Part shown: positions 38,952-48,772 of the stretch, in pieces
Position numbering within the stretch: position 1 is the first letter of the stretch
How the letters are laid out: every line of letters begins with the position of its first letter
DNA from: Diaphorobacter caeni
Lineage (GTDB): Bacteria > Pseudomonadota > Gammaproteobacteria > Burkholderiales > Burkholderiaceae_C
Direction of reading: 5' to 3'
Length of the DNA stretch: 64,000 nt
Assembly (NCBI RefSeq): GCF_015354245.1
Contig: NZ_JADKYZ010000001.1
Span: 310,001 to 374,000, forward strand
Program-made: the position numbers and the translations under genes
Notes under the pieces: generated by a model
What the model was told of the DNA's origin: nothing
The model's input: the letters and a program-made list of their open reading frames with translations, nothing else
The model's database searches: none

Positions 38952-39006
38952 GGAGGGTTCGTCAGGCGGCACGCCTTGTGGCGTGGCCCGTCACTTGCCC
39001 ATTGAC

Positions 39007-39723
39007 TTATTTGGACGAGATCACGGTGGCGAGGCGCTTTTCGACTTCCTGCGCGCTGATCGCGCCCGGCACGCGGGTGCCGTCCTGGAAGATGATCGTC
39101 GGCGTGCCGGTGATCTTGTGCTTGCGGCCAAGCGCCAGATTGCGCTGAATGGCGGCGGTGTCGCAGCTCGCGGCGGGCGTGACCTTCTCGCGCAGCATGT
39201 GGTCTTCCCACTCTTTCACACGGTCCTTGGCGCACCAGATGTTACGGCTCTTCTCGGCCGAATCGGGGCTCAGGATCGGGTAGAGGAACATGTAGACCGT
39301 GATGTTGTCGACGTTCTGCAGGTCTTTTTCGAAGCGCTTGCAGTAGCCGCAGTTCGGATCTTCGAACACGGCGATCTTGCGCTTGCCGTTGCCGCGCACG
39401 ATGGTGAACGCGTCGGCCAGCGGCAGCGCGTCGAAGCTGATCGCGGTGAGCTTGTTGATGCGGTCTTCGGTCAGGTTGCGGCGCGCCTTGGTGTCGATGA
39501 GCTCGCCCTGGATCAGGTAGTTGCCGCCGGCGTCCGTGTAGAACACGTCGGTGCCCATGCGCACTTCGTACAGTCCCTTCATCGGCGTGGCGGAGATTTC
39601 CTCGATGTTCTGCAGCTGCGGAATGCGCTCGGTCAGGGCCTTGCGGATCGCCGCTTCCTGTGCGGACACGCCCGTGCTCATTGCGAGTGCGGCGCCTGCC
39701 AGCAAGGTAGTGACTAGTTTCAT
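39007..39723 (-). CDS. dsbC: Thiol:disulfide interchange protein DsbC
   Basis: DsbC is the periplasmic disulfide isomerase, kept reduced by DsbD. The 238-residue precursor has a signal peptide (MKLVTTLLAGAALAMSTGVSA), an N-terminal dimerisation domain and a thioredoxin-fold domain with CGYC at residues 125-128 in DPNCGYCKRFEKDL. Start ATG 39723 is chosen for the signal peptide; ATG 39741 is in frame but adds six charged residues. The third helper cysteines (IWCAKD, ASCDTA) match the family. Confidence 0.95.
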   Translation of the reverse strand: MKLVTTLLAGAALAMSTGVSAQEAAIRKALTERIPQLQNIEEISATPMKGLYEVRMGTDVFYTDAGGNYLIQGELIDTKARRNLTEDRINKLTAISFDALPLADAFTIVRGNGKRKIAVFEDPNCGYCKRFEKDLQNVDNITVYMFLYPILSPDSAEKSRNIWCAKDRVKEWEDHMLREKVTPAASCDTAAIQRNLALGRKHKITGTPTIIFQDGTRVPGAISAQEVEKRLATVISSK

Positions 39724-39804
39724 GGTGCTTTTTTCATCCACTCAAAGGTTCATCAAATTCGGTTCAACGCGTGTCCAGCCCGCTCTGTCTTCGCGACCAC
39801 TGGC

Positions 39805-40950
39805 TCAGCGCCGGTTCGGCTGCTGTAGTCCCATGGCCTGACGGGCGACCCATTCCTTGAGCGGGCCGCTCATCTCAAATCCTCTCATGCCCCAGTTGCG
39901 CAGCGCCTGCAGCGGCGATTCCTGCCGGGCAAACAGTTGCTGCAGCGCGTCCATGGTCGCTCCCATCGGCAGCAGCGCGGACTTGCGTTCGCGCTCGTAT
40001 TGCCGCAGCAGCTTCGCATCGCCCACGCTGCGCCAGCCCTGGCGCTCGCTCAGAATGCGCGCCAGCGCCGACACATCGCCAATGCCGATGTTCAGCCCCT
40101 GACCCGCAAGCGGGTGCACCGAGTGCGCGGCATCTCCGGCCAAGGCCCATGATTCGCCCGCCGCGCCCGGCATCGCGCCGCACCAGCGACGCGCCTGCGC
40201 CTGCTGCAGGGGCCACGACGCGCGCGGCGCAATCAGCTCCAGCGCGCCGAGGCTGCTTTCGCTGACGTCTTGCAGCTTCTGCACGAAAGCGGCATCGTCG
40301 CAGGTCAGCCATTGCTGCACCTGCTCGTGGGGGATAGACCAGACAACCGCGACGGAGTTCCCTTGTTCGCCCTCGAGCGGCAGAAACGCCAGAATGCTGC
40401 CGTCCGCCGTGAACCACTGGCGCGCGATCTGGCTGTGCGTGCGCTCGCAGCGCAGCCGGGTGGCGATCGCCGTCTGGCCGTAGGGCGTCACGTCGAACTC
40501 GACGCCGAACTCCGCCCGGCTCTTGCTCGCGCGGCCCTCGCAGACCACCGTGAGCGGTGCCTTGACCGGCTCGCGCACCACGTCCACCAGCGGCTGAAAG
40601 CGCGTCGCGTCCGCGAGGCGGCGCTCCAGCGCGGGCACGTCCACGATCCAGGCCATCGCCTCGGCCTGCTGGCGATTCGCATCGAAAGTGACCGAGCCGC
40701 CCTGATCGCCATGCACCTGCATCTGCAGCACGGCGGTCGCGTGTTCGGGGTCGGGCCAACTGCGCACCGACTCCAGAATCGCCCGCGAGGCCACGTTCAT
40801 CGCATAGGCCCGCACATCGGAATGCGAGGGCGCGCGCGAGCCCGCCGAATCGACCAGAGCGACCGACAGCCGCTCGCGAGCCAACAGCAACGCCAAGGTG
40901 CGGCCCACAATGCCGGCACCGCGGATACATACGTCAAAAGTTTGCGCCAT
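39805..40950 (-). CDS. UbiH/UbiF-family FAD-dependent monooxygenase
   Basis: A 381-residue flavoprotein hydroxylase like those that hydroxylate the ubiquinone ring. It has the N-terminal FAD loop RGAGIVG at about 10-16 and the second FAD motif GDAAHSVHPLAGQGLNIGIGD. ATG 40950 (MAQTFDVCI) is chosen; the frame stays open to 41031. The ring position it acts on cannot be told from sequence. It lies divergent from the MOSC gene and upstream of dsbC on the same strand. Confidence 0.9.
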   Translation of the reverse strand: MAQTFDVCIRGAGIVGRTLALLLARERLSVALVDSAGSRAPSHSDVRAYAMNVASRAILESVRSWPDPEHATAVLQMQVHGDQGGSVTFDANRQQAEAMAWIVDVPALERRLADATRFQPLVDVVREPVKAPLTVVCEGRASKSRAEFGVEFDVTPYGQTAIATRLRCERTHSQIARQWFTADGSILAFLPLEGEQGNSVAVVWSIPHEQVQQWLTCDDAAFVQKLQDVSESSLGALELIAPRASWPLQQAQARRWCGAMPGAAGESWALAGDAAHSVHPLAGQGLNIGIGDVSALARILSERQGWRSVGDAKLLRQYERERKSALLPMGATMDALQQLFARQESPLQALRNWGMRGFEMSGPLKEWVARQAMGLQQPNRR

Positions 40951-41060
40951 ACGGGGAATTGTAGGAGGCGCGGCGACCTGCCGGCCCGAGCGTGCAGAAT
41001 CCCCGTTTCGCGGGTGCGCCGCCCGGCACACGCCCGCCCCCGTCAGCGGAGTTGTCCCCC

Positions 41061-41942
41061 ATGAGTTTCGAGTCTGATCAATACGATCTGGCAGGCCGCA
41101 TCCACAGCCTGTATATCCATCCCGTCAAGTCCTGCGCCGGCATCGCCGTGCAGCAGGCACTGCTCACGCCAAGCGGCCTGCAATGGGACCGCGCATGGAT
41201 GGTGACCGATATGGACGGCGCCCTGCGCACCCAGCGCGAACTGCCGCGCATGGTGCTCGTCCAACCCGCGTTCGACGGCGAATCGCTGGTTTTGAACGCC
41301 CCCGGCATGCCCGAGCTGCGCCTGCCCACGGCCGCGCCGAGCGCGCAAGGCAACGAAACCCGCGCCCGCGTCTGGAGCGACACCGTCTCGGCCCTCGACA
41401 TGGGCGACGAGCCCGCGCGCTGGTTCTCCCAATACCTTGAGGTGCCGTGCCGCATGGTGCGCTTCAACCCCGACCATCGCCGCATCGTCGATCCCGACTG
41501 GACCGGCGACGTGGAGGCCGTCACCCAGTTCGCCGATGGTTTCCCGATGCTGGTGACCAGCACCGCCTCCATCGCCGAACTCAACCAGCGCCTCGAAGCC
41601 GCGGGCGAGCAGGCGGTCGACGTACGCCGCTTCCGCCCCAACATCGTCATCGACGGCGTCGAATCCCACGACGAGGACCGCATCGACTCGCTGTTCATCG
41701 ACGCGGGTCAGGGACAAGTCGAGCTCAAGATGGCCAAGCCCTGCAGCCGCTGCCCCATGCCCGACGTGAACCCCGACAACGCCGCCGTCGGAACCCAGGT
41801 CAACGGCATGCTGCGCCGCTACCGCCAGGACCCGCGCATGGACGGCGCGCTCACCTTCGGCATGAACGCGATCACGCTGGAAGGCGAGGGGCGGGTGCTG
41901 CGTGTGGGGCAGCGGGTGGGCGGCAATCTGAGTTTTGATTGA
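41061..41942 (+). CDS. MOSC-domain protein with N-terminal beta barrel
   Basis: A 293-residue protein of the YcbX/mARC-like group: an N-terminal MOSC beta-barrel domain (SLYIHPVKSCAGI) and a C-terminal MOSC domain with the conserved KPCSRCPMPDVNPD, where a cysteine could bind molybdenum cofactor. Relatives take part in detoxifying N-hydroxylated bases together with a reductase. No ferredoxin domain is present at the C-terminus, so an external partner is expected. ATG 41061. Confidence 0.9.
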   Translation: MSFESDQYDLAGRIHSLYIHPVKSCAGIAVQQALLTPSGLQWDRAWMVTDMDGALRTQRELPRMVLVQPAFDGESLVLNAPGMPELRLPTAAPSAQGNETRARVWSDTVSALDMGDEPARWFSQYLEVPCRMVRFNPDHRRIVDPDWTGDVEAVTQFADGFPMLVTSTASIAELNQRLEAAGEQAVDVRRFRPNIVIDGVESHDEDRIDSLFIDAGQGQVELKMAKPCSRCPMPDVNPDNAAVGTQVNGMLRRYRQDPRMDGALTFGMNAITLEGEGRVLRVGQRVGGNLSFD

Positions 41943-42000
41943 GTGAAGTCGTGTCCGCTTGCGGCGATATCCCGGAATTGAATGTTCGAGGTGACATGAA

Positions 42001-43065
42001 ATGCTGATCACACTGGATGAATATGAGCGCGCCTTTCATTGGGAGTACCGATTCCATTTCAGAGACGCTGTCGTCCGGGACAGGAACATCTTTTCCTTCA
42101 TTGTCGAACCCTCGTTGACCGAAGCGCAGGAGCGTGACGAACGGAAGAAAGGCGGTGATCACAATTTGCGCCCGAAAGGCGTCCGCATTTTCAACCGGTC
42201 CGCTGAGCCGGGAAAGATGTGGTCAGGCAGGTGGCTTCAGAACTGGGAAGCGATGGTCTGCGGATCTGCGAAGAATCCGCTGAACCAGGTGATCCAAGTG
42301 GAGGCATCGCCTGTCTATCCGTCGATGGAGCGTCGGGTGCTCGTGTCCGGAAGCGGCCCGGCCTATCAGGATCTGTCTCTCGGCTCAAGTGAACTGGAGG
42401 TTGGGGACGCGCGCTTCATTCGCGGAAGGATCGGAAAGATCAAGGAGATCGACGGATACGCCTATGTGGCCGCGGGTGGCCGTTCATTTGGACGTCGCCT
42501 CGGCAAGGGCCAGTGGGAGTCGTTCAGCCATCTGTTCGCACATTCGCTCTCCACTGACGCCATCAGCGAGGAAGGCTTCCGCGACTTCGATGGTTGGAGC
42601 GCGGAGGACATTTATCTTGTGGGCGGGCTGGGCGATTTATGGCATTTTGATGGCGCCAGTGCCCGCAGGATTTCGCTTTCCTACGACTATCCATTGCACA
42701 GCGTCTGCTGTGGCGGGGACGGGCGAGTGTATGTGTCCGGCATGTCGGGCGACACCTGGGTGGGGCGGGGCGATCAATGGACGAGGATACGTTCGCTCGG
42801 TCTCTCGCTGCCCTTGAGGGACATGGTCTGGTACGAGGACAGAGCCTGGGGTACCAATGATCATGGCGTTTACTGGATTCAGAACGACACTCTCCAGATC
42901 GCCGAACTGCCGCCGGAAGCGTCCGTCTGCGCGGGAAACCTGTCCGCAGCGGATGGCGTGCTGCTGATTGCGGGTCTGGGTGGAGCCGTCTTCAGGGAAA
43001 ACGGTCGGTGGACTCCATTGGTGTTGTTTGACGATATGGAAAGAATCCGGGCATCGAAAGCTTGA
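42001..43065 (+). CDS. Orphan protein, possible beta-propeller, 354 aa
   Basis: I do not recognise a family. The N-terminal ~60 residues are charged (RFHFRDAVVRDRN, EAQERDERKKGGDHN). From about residue 150 to the end there are repeating beta-like units with glycine/tryptophan patterns (YLVGGLGDLWHFDGA, VYVSGMSGDTWVGRGDQW, AWGTNDHGVYWIQND), which suggests a propeller. No signal peptide. The start has GAGGTG 7 bp upstream. GC content and codon use look lower and less biased than in neighbouring genes, consistent with recent acquisition. Proteins of this sort occur as scattered paralogues in comamonads; any toxin or immunity role would be a guess. Confidence 0.8.
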   Translation: MLITLDEYERAFHWEYRFHFRDAVVRDRNIFSFIVEPSLTEAQERDERKKGGDHNLRPKGVRIFNRSAEPGKMWSGRWLQNWEAMVCGSAKNPLNQVIQVEASPVYPSMERRVLVSGSGPAYQDLSLGSSELEVGDARFIRGRIGKIKEIDGYAYVAAGGRSFGRRLGKGQWESFSHLFAHSLSTDAISEEGFRDFDGWSAEDIYLVGGLGDLWHFDGASARRISLSYDYPLHSVCCGGDGRVYVSGMSGDTWVGRGDQWTRIRSLGLSLPLRDMVWYEDRAWGTNDHGVYWIQNDTLQIAELPPEASVCAGNLSAADGVLLIAGLGGAVFRENGRWTPLVLFDDMERIRASKA

Positions 43066-43382
43066 ATGCGGCGATTCGCGTTTTCGGGACACTGGATCCG
43101 AGCCCGGTTTGAATCGCAGGTGACGCGCAATGGGAAATCATCCGGACCTTGTGCGGCAACGAACGGATCCGCAAGGCCGCAGCGCGGCAGCAGGGATTCG
43201 GTGATCAGTACAATTGGCGCCAGTTTCCCCAGACAAGACGAGGACGACGTCCTCTTGAAGTCCGACACATTTCCCTGCTTCGACGCGATGCGGTCCGGGG
43301 AAATAGGCATGGACCGGGCACTTCCACGACGCCGATTTTCGGATCGACGGTGCATAAGGGGTTGATTTAAAAAGGAATATCC
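43066..43382. other. Gene-free stretch, possible remnant of a transferred segment
   Basis: No gene is supported. A plus-strand frame (about 43115-43370) without ATG reads NERIRKAAARQQGFGDQYNW, which looks protein-like but has no recognisable family; it could be the tail of a decayed gene acquired with the orphan upstream. The last bases carry the ychF ribosome-binding site (AAGGAAT). Confidence 0.4.
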
Positions 43383-44477
43383 ATGAGCCTCAAATGCGGC
43401 ATCGTGGGCCTGCCCAATGTGGGCAAGTCCACTCTTTTCAACGCGCTGACGAAGGCCGGCATTGCCGCCGAGAACTATCCGTTCTGCACCATCGAGCCGA
43501 ATACCGGCGTCGTGGAAGTGCCCGATCCGCGTTTGAATGACCTGTCGGCCATCGTCGAGCCGGAGCGTGTCGTGCCCGCCATCGTCGAATTTGTGGACAT
43601 CGCCGGTCTGGTGGCTGGTGCGTCCAAGGGTGAAGGTCTGGGCAACCAGTTCCTCGCGCACATCCGCGAGACCGACGCCATCGTCAACGTGGTGCGTTGC
43701 TTCGAAGATCCGAACGTGATCCACGTGGCCAACAAGGTCGATCCGATCGCCGACATCGAAGTCATCCAGACCGAACTGTGCCTGGCCGATCTGGCCACGG
43801 TGGAGAAGGCGATCAACCGCTACAGCAAGGCCGCCAAGTCGGGCAACGACAAGGAAGCCGCCAAGCTGGTGTCGCTCCTCACGCCCATTCAGGCCGCGCT
43901 CGACCAGGGCAAGCCCGCACGCACCGTGCCGGTGAGCAAGGAAGACGCGCCGCTGCTCAAGTCGTTCTGCCTGATCACGGCCAAGCCTGCGATGTTCGTG
44001 GGCAACGTGTCGGAAGATGGTTTCGAGAACAACCCGTTGCTCGACCAGCTCAAGGCATACGCCGACGCTCAAGGCGCGCCGGTGGTGGCCATCTGCGCCA
44101 AGATCGAAGCCGAGATGTCGGAGATGGGCGACGAAGACCGCGACATGTTCCTGAGCGAAATGGGCCTCGAGGAACCTGGCCTGAACCGCCTGATCCGCGC
44201 GGGCTTCAAGCTGCTGGGTCTGCAGACCTACTTCACCGCCGGTGTGAAGGAAGTGCGCGCCTGGACCATCCACGTGGGCGACACCGCACCTCAGGCCGCT
44301 GGCGTGATCCACGGCGATTTCGAGCGCGGCTTCATCCGCGCGCAGACCATCGCGTTTGATGACTTCATCCAGTACAAGGGCGAGCAGGGCGCCAAGGACG
44401 CGGGCAAGATGCGCGCCGAAGGCAAGGAATACATCGTCAAGGACGGCGATGTGATGAACTTCCTGTTCAACGTCTAA
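43383..44477 (+). CDS. ychF: Redox-regulated ATPase/GTPase YchF (Obg family)
   Basis: YchF is a universally conserved P-loop NTPase that associates with ribosomes and prefers ATP. The 364-residue protein begins with [18 protein letters not shown] (G1), followed by YPFCTIEPN (switch region) and DIAGLV (G3), with a C-terminal TGS-like domain ending [13 protein letters not shown]. The start ATG 43383 has AAGGAAT 7 bp upstream. It ends with a strong terminator. Confidence 0.97.
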   Translation: MSLKCGIVGLPNVGKSTLFNALTKAGIAAENYPFCTIEPNTGVVEVPDPRLNDLSAIVEPERVVPAIVEFVDIAGLVAGASKGEGLGNQFLAHIRETDAIVNVVRCFEDPNVIHVANKVDPIADIEVIQTELCLADLATVEKAINRYSKAAKSGNDKEAAKLVSLLTPIQAALDQGKPARTVPVSKEDAPLLKSFCLITAKPAMFVGNVSEDGFENNPLLDQLKAYADAQGAPVVAICAKIEAEMSEMGDEDRDMFLSEMGLEEPGLNRLIRAGFKLLGLQTYFTAGVKEVRAWTIHVGDTAPQAAGVIHGDFERGFIRAQTIAFDDFIQYKGEQGAKDAGKMRAEGKEYIVKDGDVMNFLFNV

Positions 44478-44505
44478 GTACGCGGCGCTCGCCGCTGCGA
44501 TAGGG

Positions 44506-44546
44506 CGCCAGTACCGGCCGCTTATGGCTGGTGCTGGCGTTTTTTT
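44506..44546 (+). terminator. Intrinsic terminator after ychF
   Basis: CGCCAGTACC (44506-44515) pairs with GGTGCTGGCG (44530-44539), with one G-T wobble and an inner GGCC/GGCT extension, followed by seven T (44540-44546). Confidence 0.92.
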
Positions 44547-44755
44547 CGCATGCAAGGTTGCGCTGGCGATATCAACGATGGGAGTTGCCGTGCTGCCTAT
44601 CGCATGCCTTCCGTGCGTCAGCATGGGCAGCGAAGAAACTGCCGTGGCCTTTGGGTTCGCCAGGCGTGATTGAGCCGCCGGCGCTGGCTGTTGGCACAGG
44701 CTGATTTCCTCGGATCCGCTATCCTTTCGGCTTCAAAAAATGGAGGCATCCAAAC

Positions 44756-46507
44756 ATGAAGCCGCAAATTCGACACTGTGCCCTGGCCCTGAGCATCACT
44801 CTGGGGCTGGCTGTGATGGCACCCTCGGTCACCCATGCCGACACGCTCAAGAAACCCGCGCTCGATGCGATGGCGTCGCAGCCTGCGGCAAGCAGTTTTG
44901 AAGGGTTCCTGAAGAGCGCCGCCGCGCAGAATCCCGGCGTGGCATCGGCGGTGCAGAACTACTCGAGCGGCAAGCCCTTGCAGGGTGACGAGTTGACCAA
45001 CATCGCGCGCCTTTTGGGGTTGCACACCCGCATGACGCAGGAGAGCAAGGTGCTTTCCAGCATCGAGCAGATGGTGGCGCTGCCCACCGTGCGCGATCCC
45101 AAGATTGCGCCGCATGAGAACAAGGCGATCATCGAATTTGGGCAGCTTGTCGAGAGGATGAGCAAGGACTTCGGCCTGCAGTTCCGCAATGTCGACAACC
45201 GCATTTTTGAAGTGACGCTGCCCGGCACGGGCGGCGAGGAGTTCGGCATTCTCACGCACTCCGACGTGGTGCCGGTGGTGCCTGCGGAATGGGTGATCGA
45301 TGGCAGGCAGATCGATCCGTTCAAGGTCACGCGCATCGGTGACAGGCTCTACGGGCGCGGCACGATTGATGACAAAGGATCCATCGCCACGGTGCTGTAC
45401 GCGATGAAGGCCGTGAAGGATGCGAAGCTGCCGCTTGCGCGCAGCATTCGCCTGATGATCGAGACCACCGAGGAGACCGGTGGCGACGCGATGAAGTACT
45501 ACCGCGAGAAGACGAAACTGCCCGAGTACAACATCGTGCTCGACAGCAAGTATCCCGCCGTGGTGGCCGAAAAAGGTACGGGCGCGATCAAGGCGTTCTT
45601 TGCCGATGTGAAGACCGATGCGCAGCAACCGGCGATCACGGCGATGGCGGGTGCGGCGTCCTCCAACGCGATTGCGCAGACCGCGACGGCGAGCATCGAG
45701 GCGGGCGACGCGGCGGCGTTGGCAGCGGTCGCACAGACACTGCAGAGCGCGAAGGACGGCTTTGTGGATGCCCACCAGAAGCTCGGCAAGTTCAGCATCG
45801 ACATCACGCCTGGCACCCACAAGATCGACATCAAAGTGACTGGCGCTTCGGCGCATGGCTCGCGCCCGGAAGAAGGCGTGAATCCCGTTCCGCGCCTTGC
45901 GCTGTTCCTCCAGCAAGCCCTGCTGGCGGAGGGTGCAAAGGCGCTGGTGCAGCACAATCAGTACACCGAAGCGGTTCGCTACATCAACGGCGTATACGGG
46001 CTCGACTATTTCGGCAATGCGCTCAAACTCGCGTATGCGGACGATTTCATGGGGCCGCTGACCATCTCGCCCAATTTCATCAAGCCCGGCAACGGCCAGC
46101 TGGAAGTGACGGCCAACGCGCGCATGCCGCGCGGCAAGTCGCCAGAGCAGCTCAAGGCCGAGGTCGAAAAGGGCATTGCCGACTGGAGCACTGCCGCCAA
46201 GGTACCGGTGAAGATCGACTACACTCAGGGCAACTGGATGGCGCGCGACCCCAAGGGCGCATGGCTGTCCACGCTGCTGAACATCTTCGGCGATACCACG
46301 GGGCTCGACGCCAAACCAGTTCCCACAGCGGGCAGCACGACCGCCAAGCTGATGCCCAACGCCATCAACTTCGGCCCCGCAATGCCGGGCAAGAAATACA
46401 CGGCGCACAACGCCCTCGAGTATCAGGAACTGCCGGACCTGCGGACCGACATCCAGATGTTCACAGAGATGCTGGTGCGCATCGGCAATCTGCAGCAGAT
46501 GCAGTGA
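44756..46507 (+). CDS. Exported M20-family dipeptidase (PepV-like)
   Basis: The 583-residue zinc peptidase has a signal peptide (ALSITLGLAVMAPSVTHA) and the M20 metal-site blocks GILTHSDVVPVV (zinc ligand His about 168), GRGTIDDKGS (bridging Asp) and ETTEETGGDAM (catalytic Glu). The lid domain is at about 270-420, with GASAHGSRPEEGVNP contributing a conserved His. It should cut dipeptides in the periplasm or outside the cell. Stand-alone; ATG 44756. Confidence 0.9.
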   Translation: MKPQIRHCALALSITLGLAVMAPSVTHADTLKKPALDAMASQPAASSFEGFLKSAAAQNPGVASAVQNYSSGKPLQGDELTNIARLLGLHTRMTQESKVLSSIEQMVALPTVRDPKIAPHENKAIIEFGQLVERMSKDFGLQFRNVDNRIFEVTLPGTGGEEFGILTHSDVVPVVPAEWVIDGRQIDPFKVTRIGDRLYGRGTIDDKGSIATVLYAMKAVKDAKLPLARSIRLMIETTEETGGDAMKYYREKTKLPEYNIVLDSKYPAVVAEKGTGAIKAFFADVKTDAQQPAITAMAGAASSNAIAQTATASIEAGDAAALAAVAQTLQSAKDGFVDAHQKLGKFSIDITPGTHKIDIKVTGASAHGSRPEEGVNPVPRLALFLQQALLAEGAKALVQHNQYTEAVRYINGVYGLDYFGNALKLAYADDFMGPLTISPNFIKPGNGQLEVTANARMPRGKSPEQLKAEVEKGIADWSTAAKVPVKIDYTQGNWMARDPKGAWLSTLLNIFGDTTGLDAKPVPTAGSTTAKLMPNAINFGPAMPGKKYTAHNALEYQELPDLRTDIQMFTEMLVRIGNLQQMQ

Positions 46508-46665
46508 ACGACAGACAACGGGACGCCTTGGATACGGAGTAACAGGTCTCGATGGATTGTTTAAATCTATTGATTTGTAAAAATTGATCCGGTATTGTGA
46601 TGGGCCTGGCGCGCAGTGCAGCCACTGGCGCCCATCCCTCACTCATCCAACCAAAGTGTTCTTCG

Positions 46666-47118
46666 ATGTCTGATGCGTCCAATCCGGCGACCACGCCCGA
46701 TCCTGTATCCAACGCCCCCGTCGCCGATTGGCACAACGACCCGACGCTCAGCGAGAAGTGGAAGTACCGCTTCAACTTCTTCGAGAAGAATGGCGTGCCC
46801 GGCATGGGCAGCCCCAGCCCGCAGCTGCGCGCGGCATTCAAGGAGCTGAGCTTTGCCGAGCGCGTGAAGGTCAACATGAACTTCTTCGCGCTGTTCTTTT
46901 CGTTCATCTACTTCGGCTTCTTCCTCAAGATGTGGCGTCAGGCGGCGATCGCGTTCGGCCTGATCGTGGCGGCGAGCATCATCCTCTCGATCTTCAACCT
47001 GTCCAACGGCGCGGCACGCGGCGCGAGCATGGGTCTCGGGGTGCTGTTCGGGCTGCGTGCCAACGCGCTCTATTACCTCAAGCGCACGCAGGGCGACATC
47101 GGCTGGAAATTCTTCTGA
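46666..47118 (+). CDS. DUF2628 membrane protein
   Basis: The 150-residue protein has a soluble N-terminus (about 60 residues including HNDPTLSEKWKYRFNFF) and two to three membrane segments (FFALFFSFIYFGFFLKMW, AIAFGLIVAASIILSIF), the arrangement of DUF2628. Function unknown. ATG 46666 is preferred over a longer frame from 46597. Confidence 0.85.
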   Translation: MSDASNPATTPDPVSNAPVADWHNDPTLSEKWKYRFNFFEKNGVPGMGSPSPQLRAAFKELSFAERVKVNMNFFALFFSFIYFGFFLKMWRQAAIAFGLIVAASIILSIFNLSNGAARGASMGLGVLFGLRANALYYLKRTQGDIGWKFF

Positions 47119-47161
47119 ACGCGGGGCGCGCATCGCCGGACGCAGCGCATTCCGGTGACTG

Positions 47162-48223
47162 ATGCGCGGTGGAAATTCGGCTCGGAATGAGGTGCGGGCA
47201 TGTGATAATTTTCAGATCGCATTCACTTCATCCAACCCACTCCGGCCCATTCCATCCTTGAGCAACCAGACCGAAACGCCCGAATCGCCCGACACGCGCG
47301 ACACGCATTCCGTACAAGCCGATCTGGTGGCGGTGCTGCTCGCCGTGACCAATGGCGAGCCACGCGTGCTCACTACAAGGGAAGGGCGCACGCTGCCCGC
47401 AGGTCCGTTCACGGCGGGGCACCGCTCGCTGCAGGCGAGCCTGCGTGAATGGGTGGAGAGCCAGACGCACCATCCGCTCGGCTACGTCGAGCAGCTCTAC
47501 ACCTTTCCGGACCACGAGCGCTCCGACGCGCTCGGCATGCGCGCCATCTCCATCAGCTATCTCGGACTCACGCGCGAGCTTGACGACAGCGGCGTCTCGC
47601 AACCCGGCTGGCAGGACTGGTATCGCTACTTTCCGTGGGAAGACTGGCGAACGGGTGAACCTGAGCTCGTGACCCAAACGATTCTCCCGCGCCTGCGCGA
47701 ATGGAGTCGCGGCGCGGCCGACGCGGCGCTCAAGAAGCGGCGCACCCAGCGCGTGGCGGTGATGTTCGGGCTGAGCGACAACGAGTGGAACGAGGAGCTG
47801 GTGCTGCAGCGCTACGAACTGCTGTTCGAGGCTGGCCTGGTGGAGGAGTCGCGCCGCTACGGCATTGCTTCCGCACGCGACGTGCTGCTGCCCGGCGCGG
47901 ACATGGGCCATGATCACCGCCGCATCCTTGCCACGGGCATGGCGCGGCTGCGCGCCAAGATCAAGTACCGCCCGGTGGTGTTCGAGCTCATGCCGCCCGA
48001 GTTTTCGCTGCTGCAGTTGCAGCAGACCGTCGAAGCGCTCGCGGGGCGCGGCCTGCACAAGCAGAACTTCCGCCGCCAGATCGAGCAGCAGGCGCTGGTC
48101 GAGGAAACCGGCCAGATCGCAGCGGGCACGGCAGGCCGCCCGGCCAAGCTCTATCGCTTTCGCCGCAACGTGATTCTGGAGCGTGCGATGTCGGGCAACA
48201 AGCTGCCGCTCGCGCGCGGCTGA
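47162..48223 (+). CDS. nadQ: NAD biosynthesis regulator, NadQ-like (degenerate Nudix plus winged helix)
   Basis: The N-terminal half resembles a Nudix domain whose catalytic box is lost (REWVESQTHHPLGYVEQLYTF has no REXXEE core), and includes the diagnostic FPWEDWR. The C-terminal half is a winged helix (PPEFSLLQLQQTVEAL, KQNFRRQIEQQALVEETG, GRPAKLYRFRRN). This is the architecture of NrtR/NadQ repressors that sense NAD metabolites and control nad genes; nadC lies 2.4 kb downstream. The start is uncertain: ATG 47162 gives an atypical N-terminus, and TTG 47258 would give MSNQTETPES. The gene name rests on family resemblance. Confidence 0.78.
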   Translation: MRGGNSARNEVRACDNFQIAFTSSNPLRPIPSLSNQTETPESPDTRDTHSVQADLVAVLLAVTNGEPRVLTTREGRTLPAGPFTAGHRSLQASLREWVESQTHHPLGYVEQLYTFPDHERSDALGMRAISISYLGLTRELDDSGVSQPGWQDWYRYFPWEDWRTGEPELVTQTILPRLREWSRGAADAALKKRRTQRVAVMFGLSDNEWNEELVLQRYELLFEAGLVEESRRYGIASARDVLLPGADMGHDHRRILATGMARLRAKIKYRPVVFELMPPEFSLLQLQQTVEALAGRGLHKQNFRRQIEQQALVEETGQIAAGTAGRPAKLYRFRRNVILERAMSGNKLPLARG

Positions 48224-48229
48224 AAGAGC

Positions 48230-48721
48230 TTACTTTCTGGCGAACGCCCATCGGGCCGCGGCCACGACGAGGCCCATCACGCCCGCGGCGACGCAGGCAT
48301 ATTCCAGTGCTTCCACCGAGACCTTGCCCGCGAACGGATTGCCCGGCGCAAAGGGCGAGAACGGTTGCATGTCGAAGTGCATGAAGCTGTCGATCGCGAT
48401 GTGCGACCATGCCCCGAGCGCCGCGCCGATCAGCACCTGCTTCATCGACAGCGCCTGCCAGTCGAACAGATTCGGAAGCCGCACCCGCGCGGCCAGCGCG
48501 CGCAGCCCCACAAACGCCAGCGCGATGAAGGCCACGACGATACTCGCGCCGACATAGGTGTGAAAGAACGCGTGCACCGGCTCGAAGCCGTAGGTGAAGT
48601 TGATGAACGACTCCAGGTCAATCAGCACATTGGCCGAGAAGAACGCGAGAAAGCTCACGTGGCGCGGCGCGCCGGCCTGCAGTGCGGCACCTGGGCCGAA
48701 GTGGAAGGGGGTGATGGGCAT
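48230..48721 (-). CDS. Integral membrane protein, 163 aa
   Basis: The protein begins MPITPFHFGPGA and has four hydrophobic segments (VSFLAFFSANVLIDLES, ASIVVAFIALAFVGL, VLIGAALGAWSHIAID, ACVAAGVMGLVVAAA). The pattern of His and Asp in membrane segments (HFGPG, DLES, WSHIAIDSFMHFD) resembles the YdjM/DUF4184-type membrane metal-dependent hydrolases, but this is a weak resemblance. It converges on the NadQ-like gene with a 6-bp gap. Confidence 0.75.
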   Translation of the reverse strand: MPITPFHFGPGAALQAGAPRHVSFLAFFSANVLIDLESFINFTYGFEPVHAFFHTYVGASIVVAFIALAFVGLRALAARVRLPNLFDWQALSMKQVLIGAALGAWSHIAIDSFMHFDMQPFSPFAPGNPFAGKVSVEALEYACVAAGVMGLVVAAARWAFARK

Positions 48722-48772
48722 GGCAATGTTGAAAGCGGTGGATGTTCGAAGGAGGCCGTCGTGGAGCTGGCC

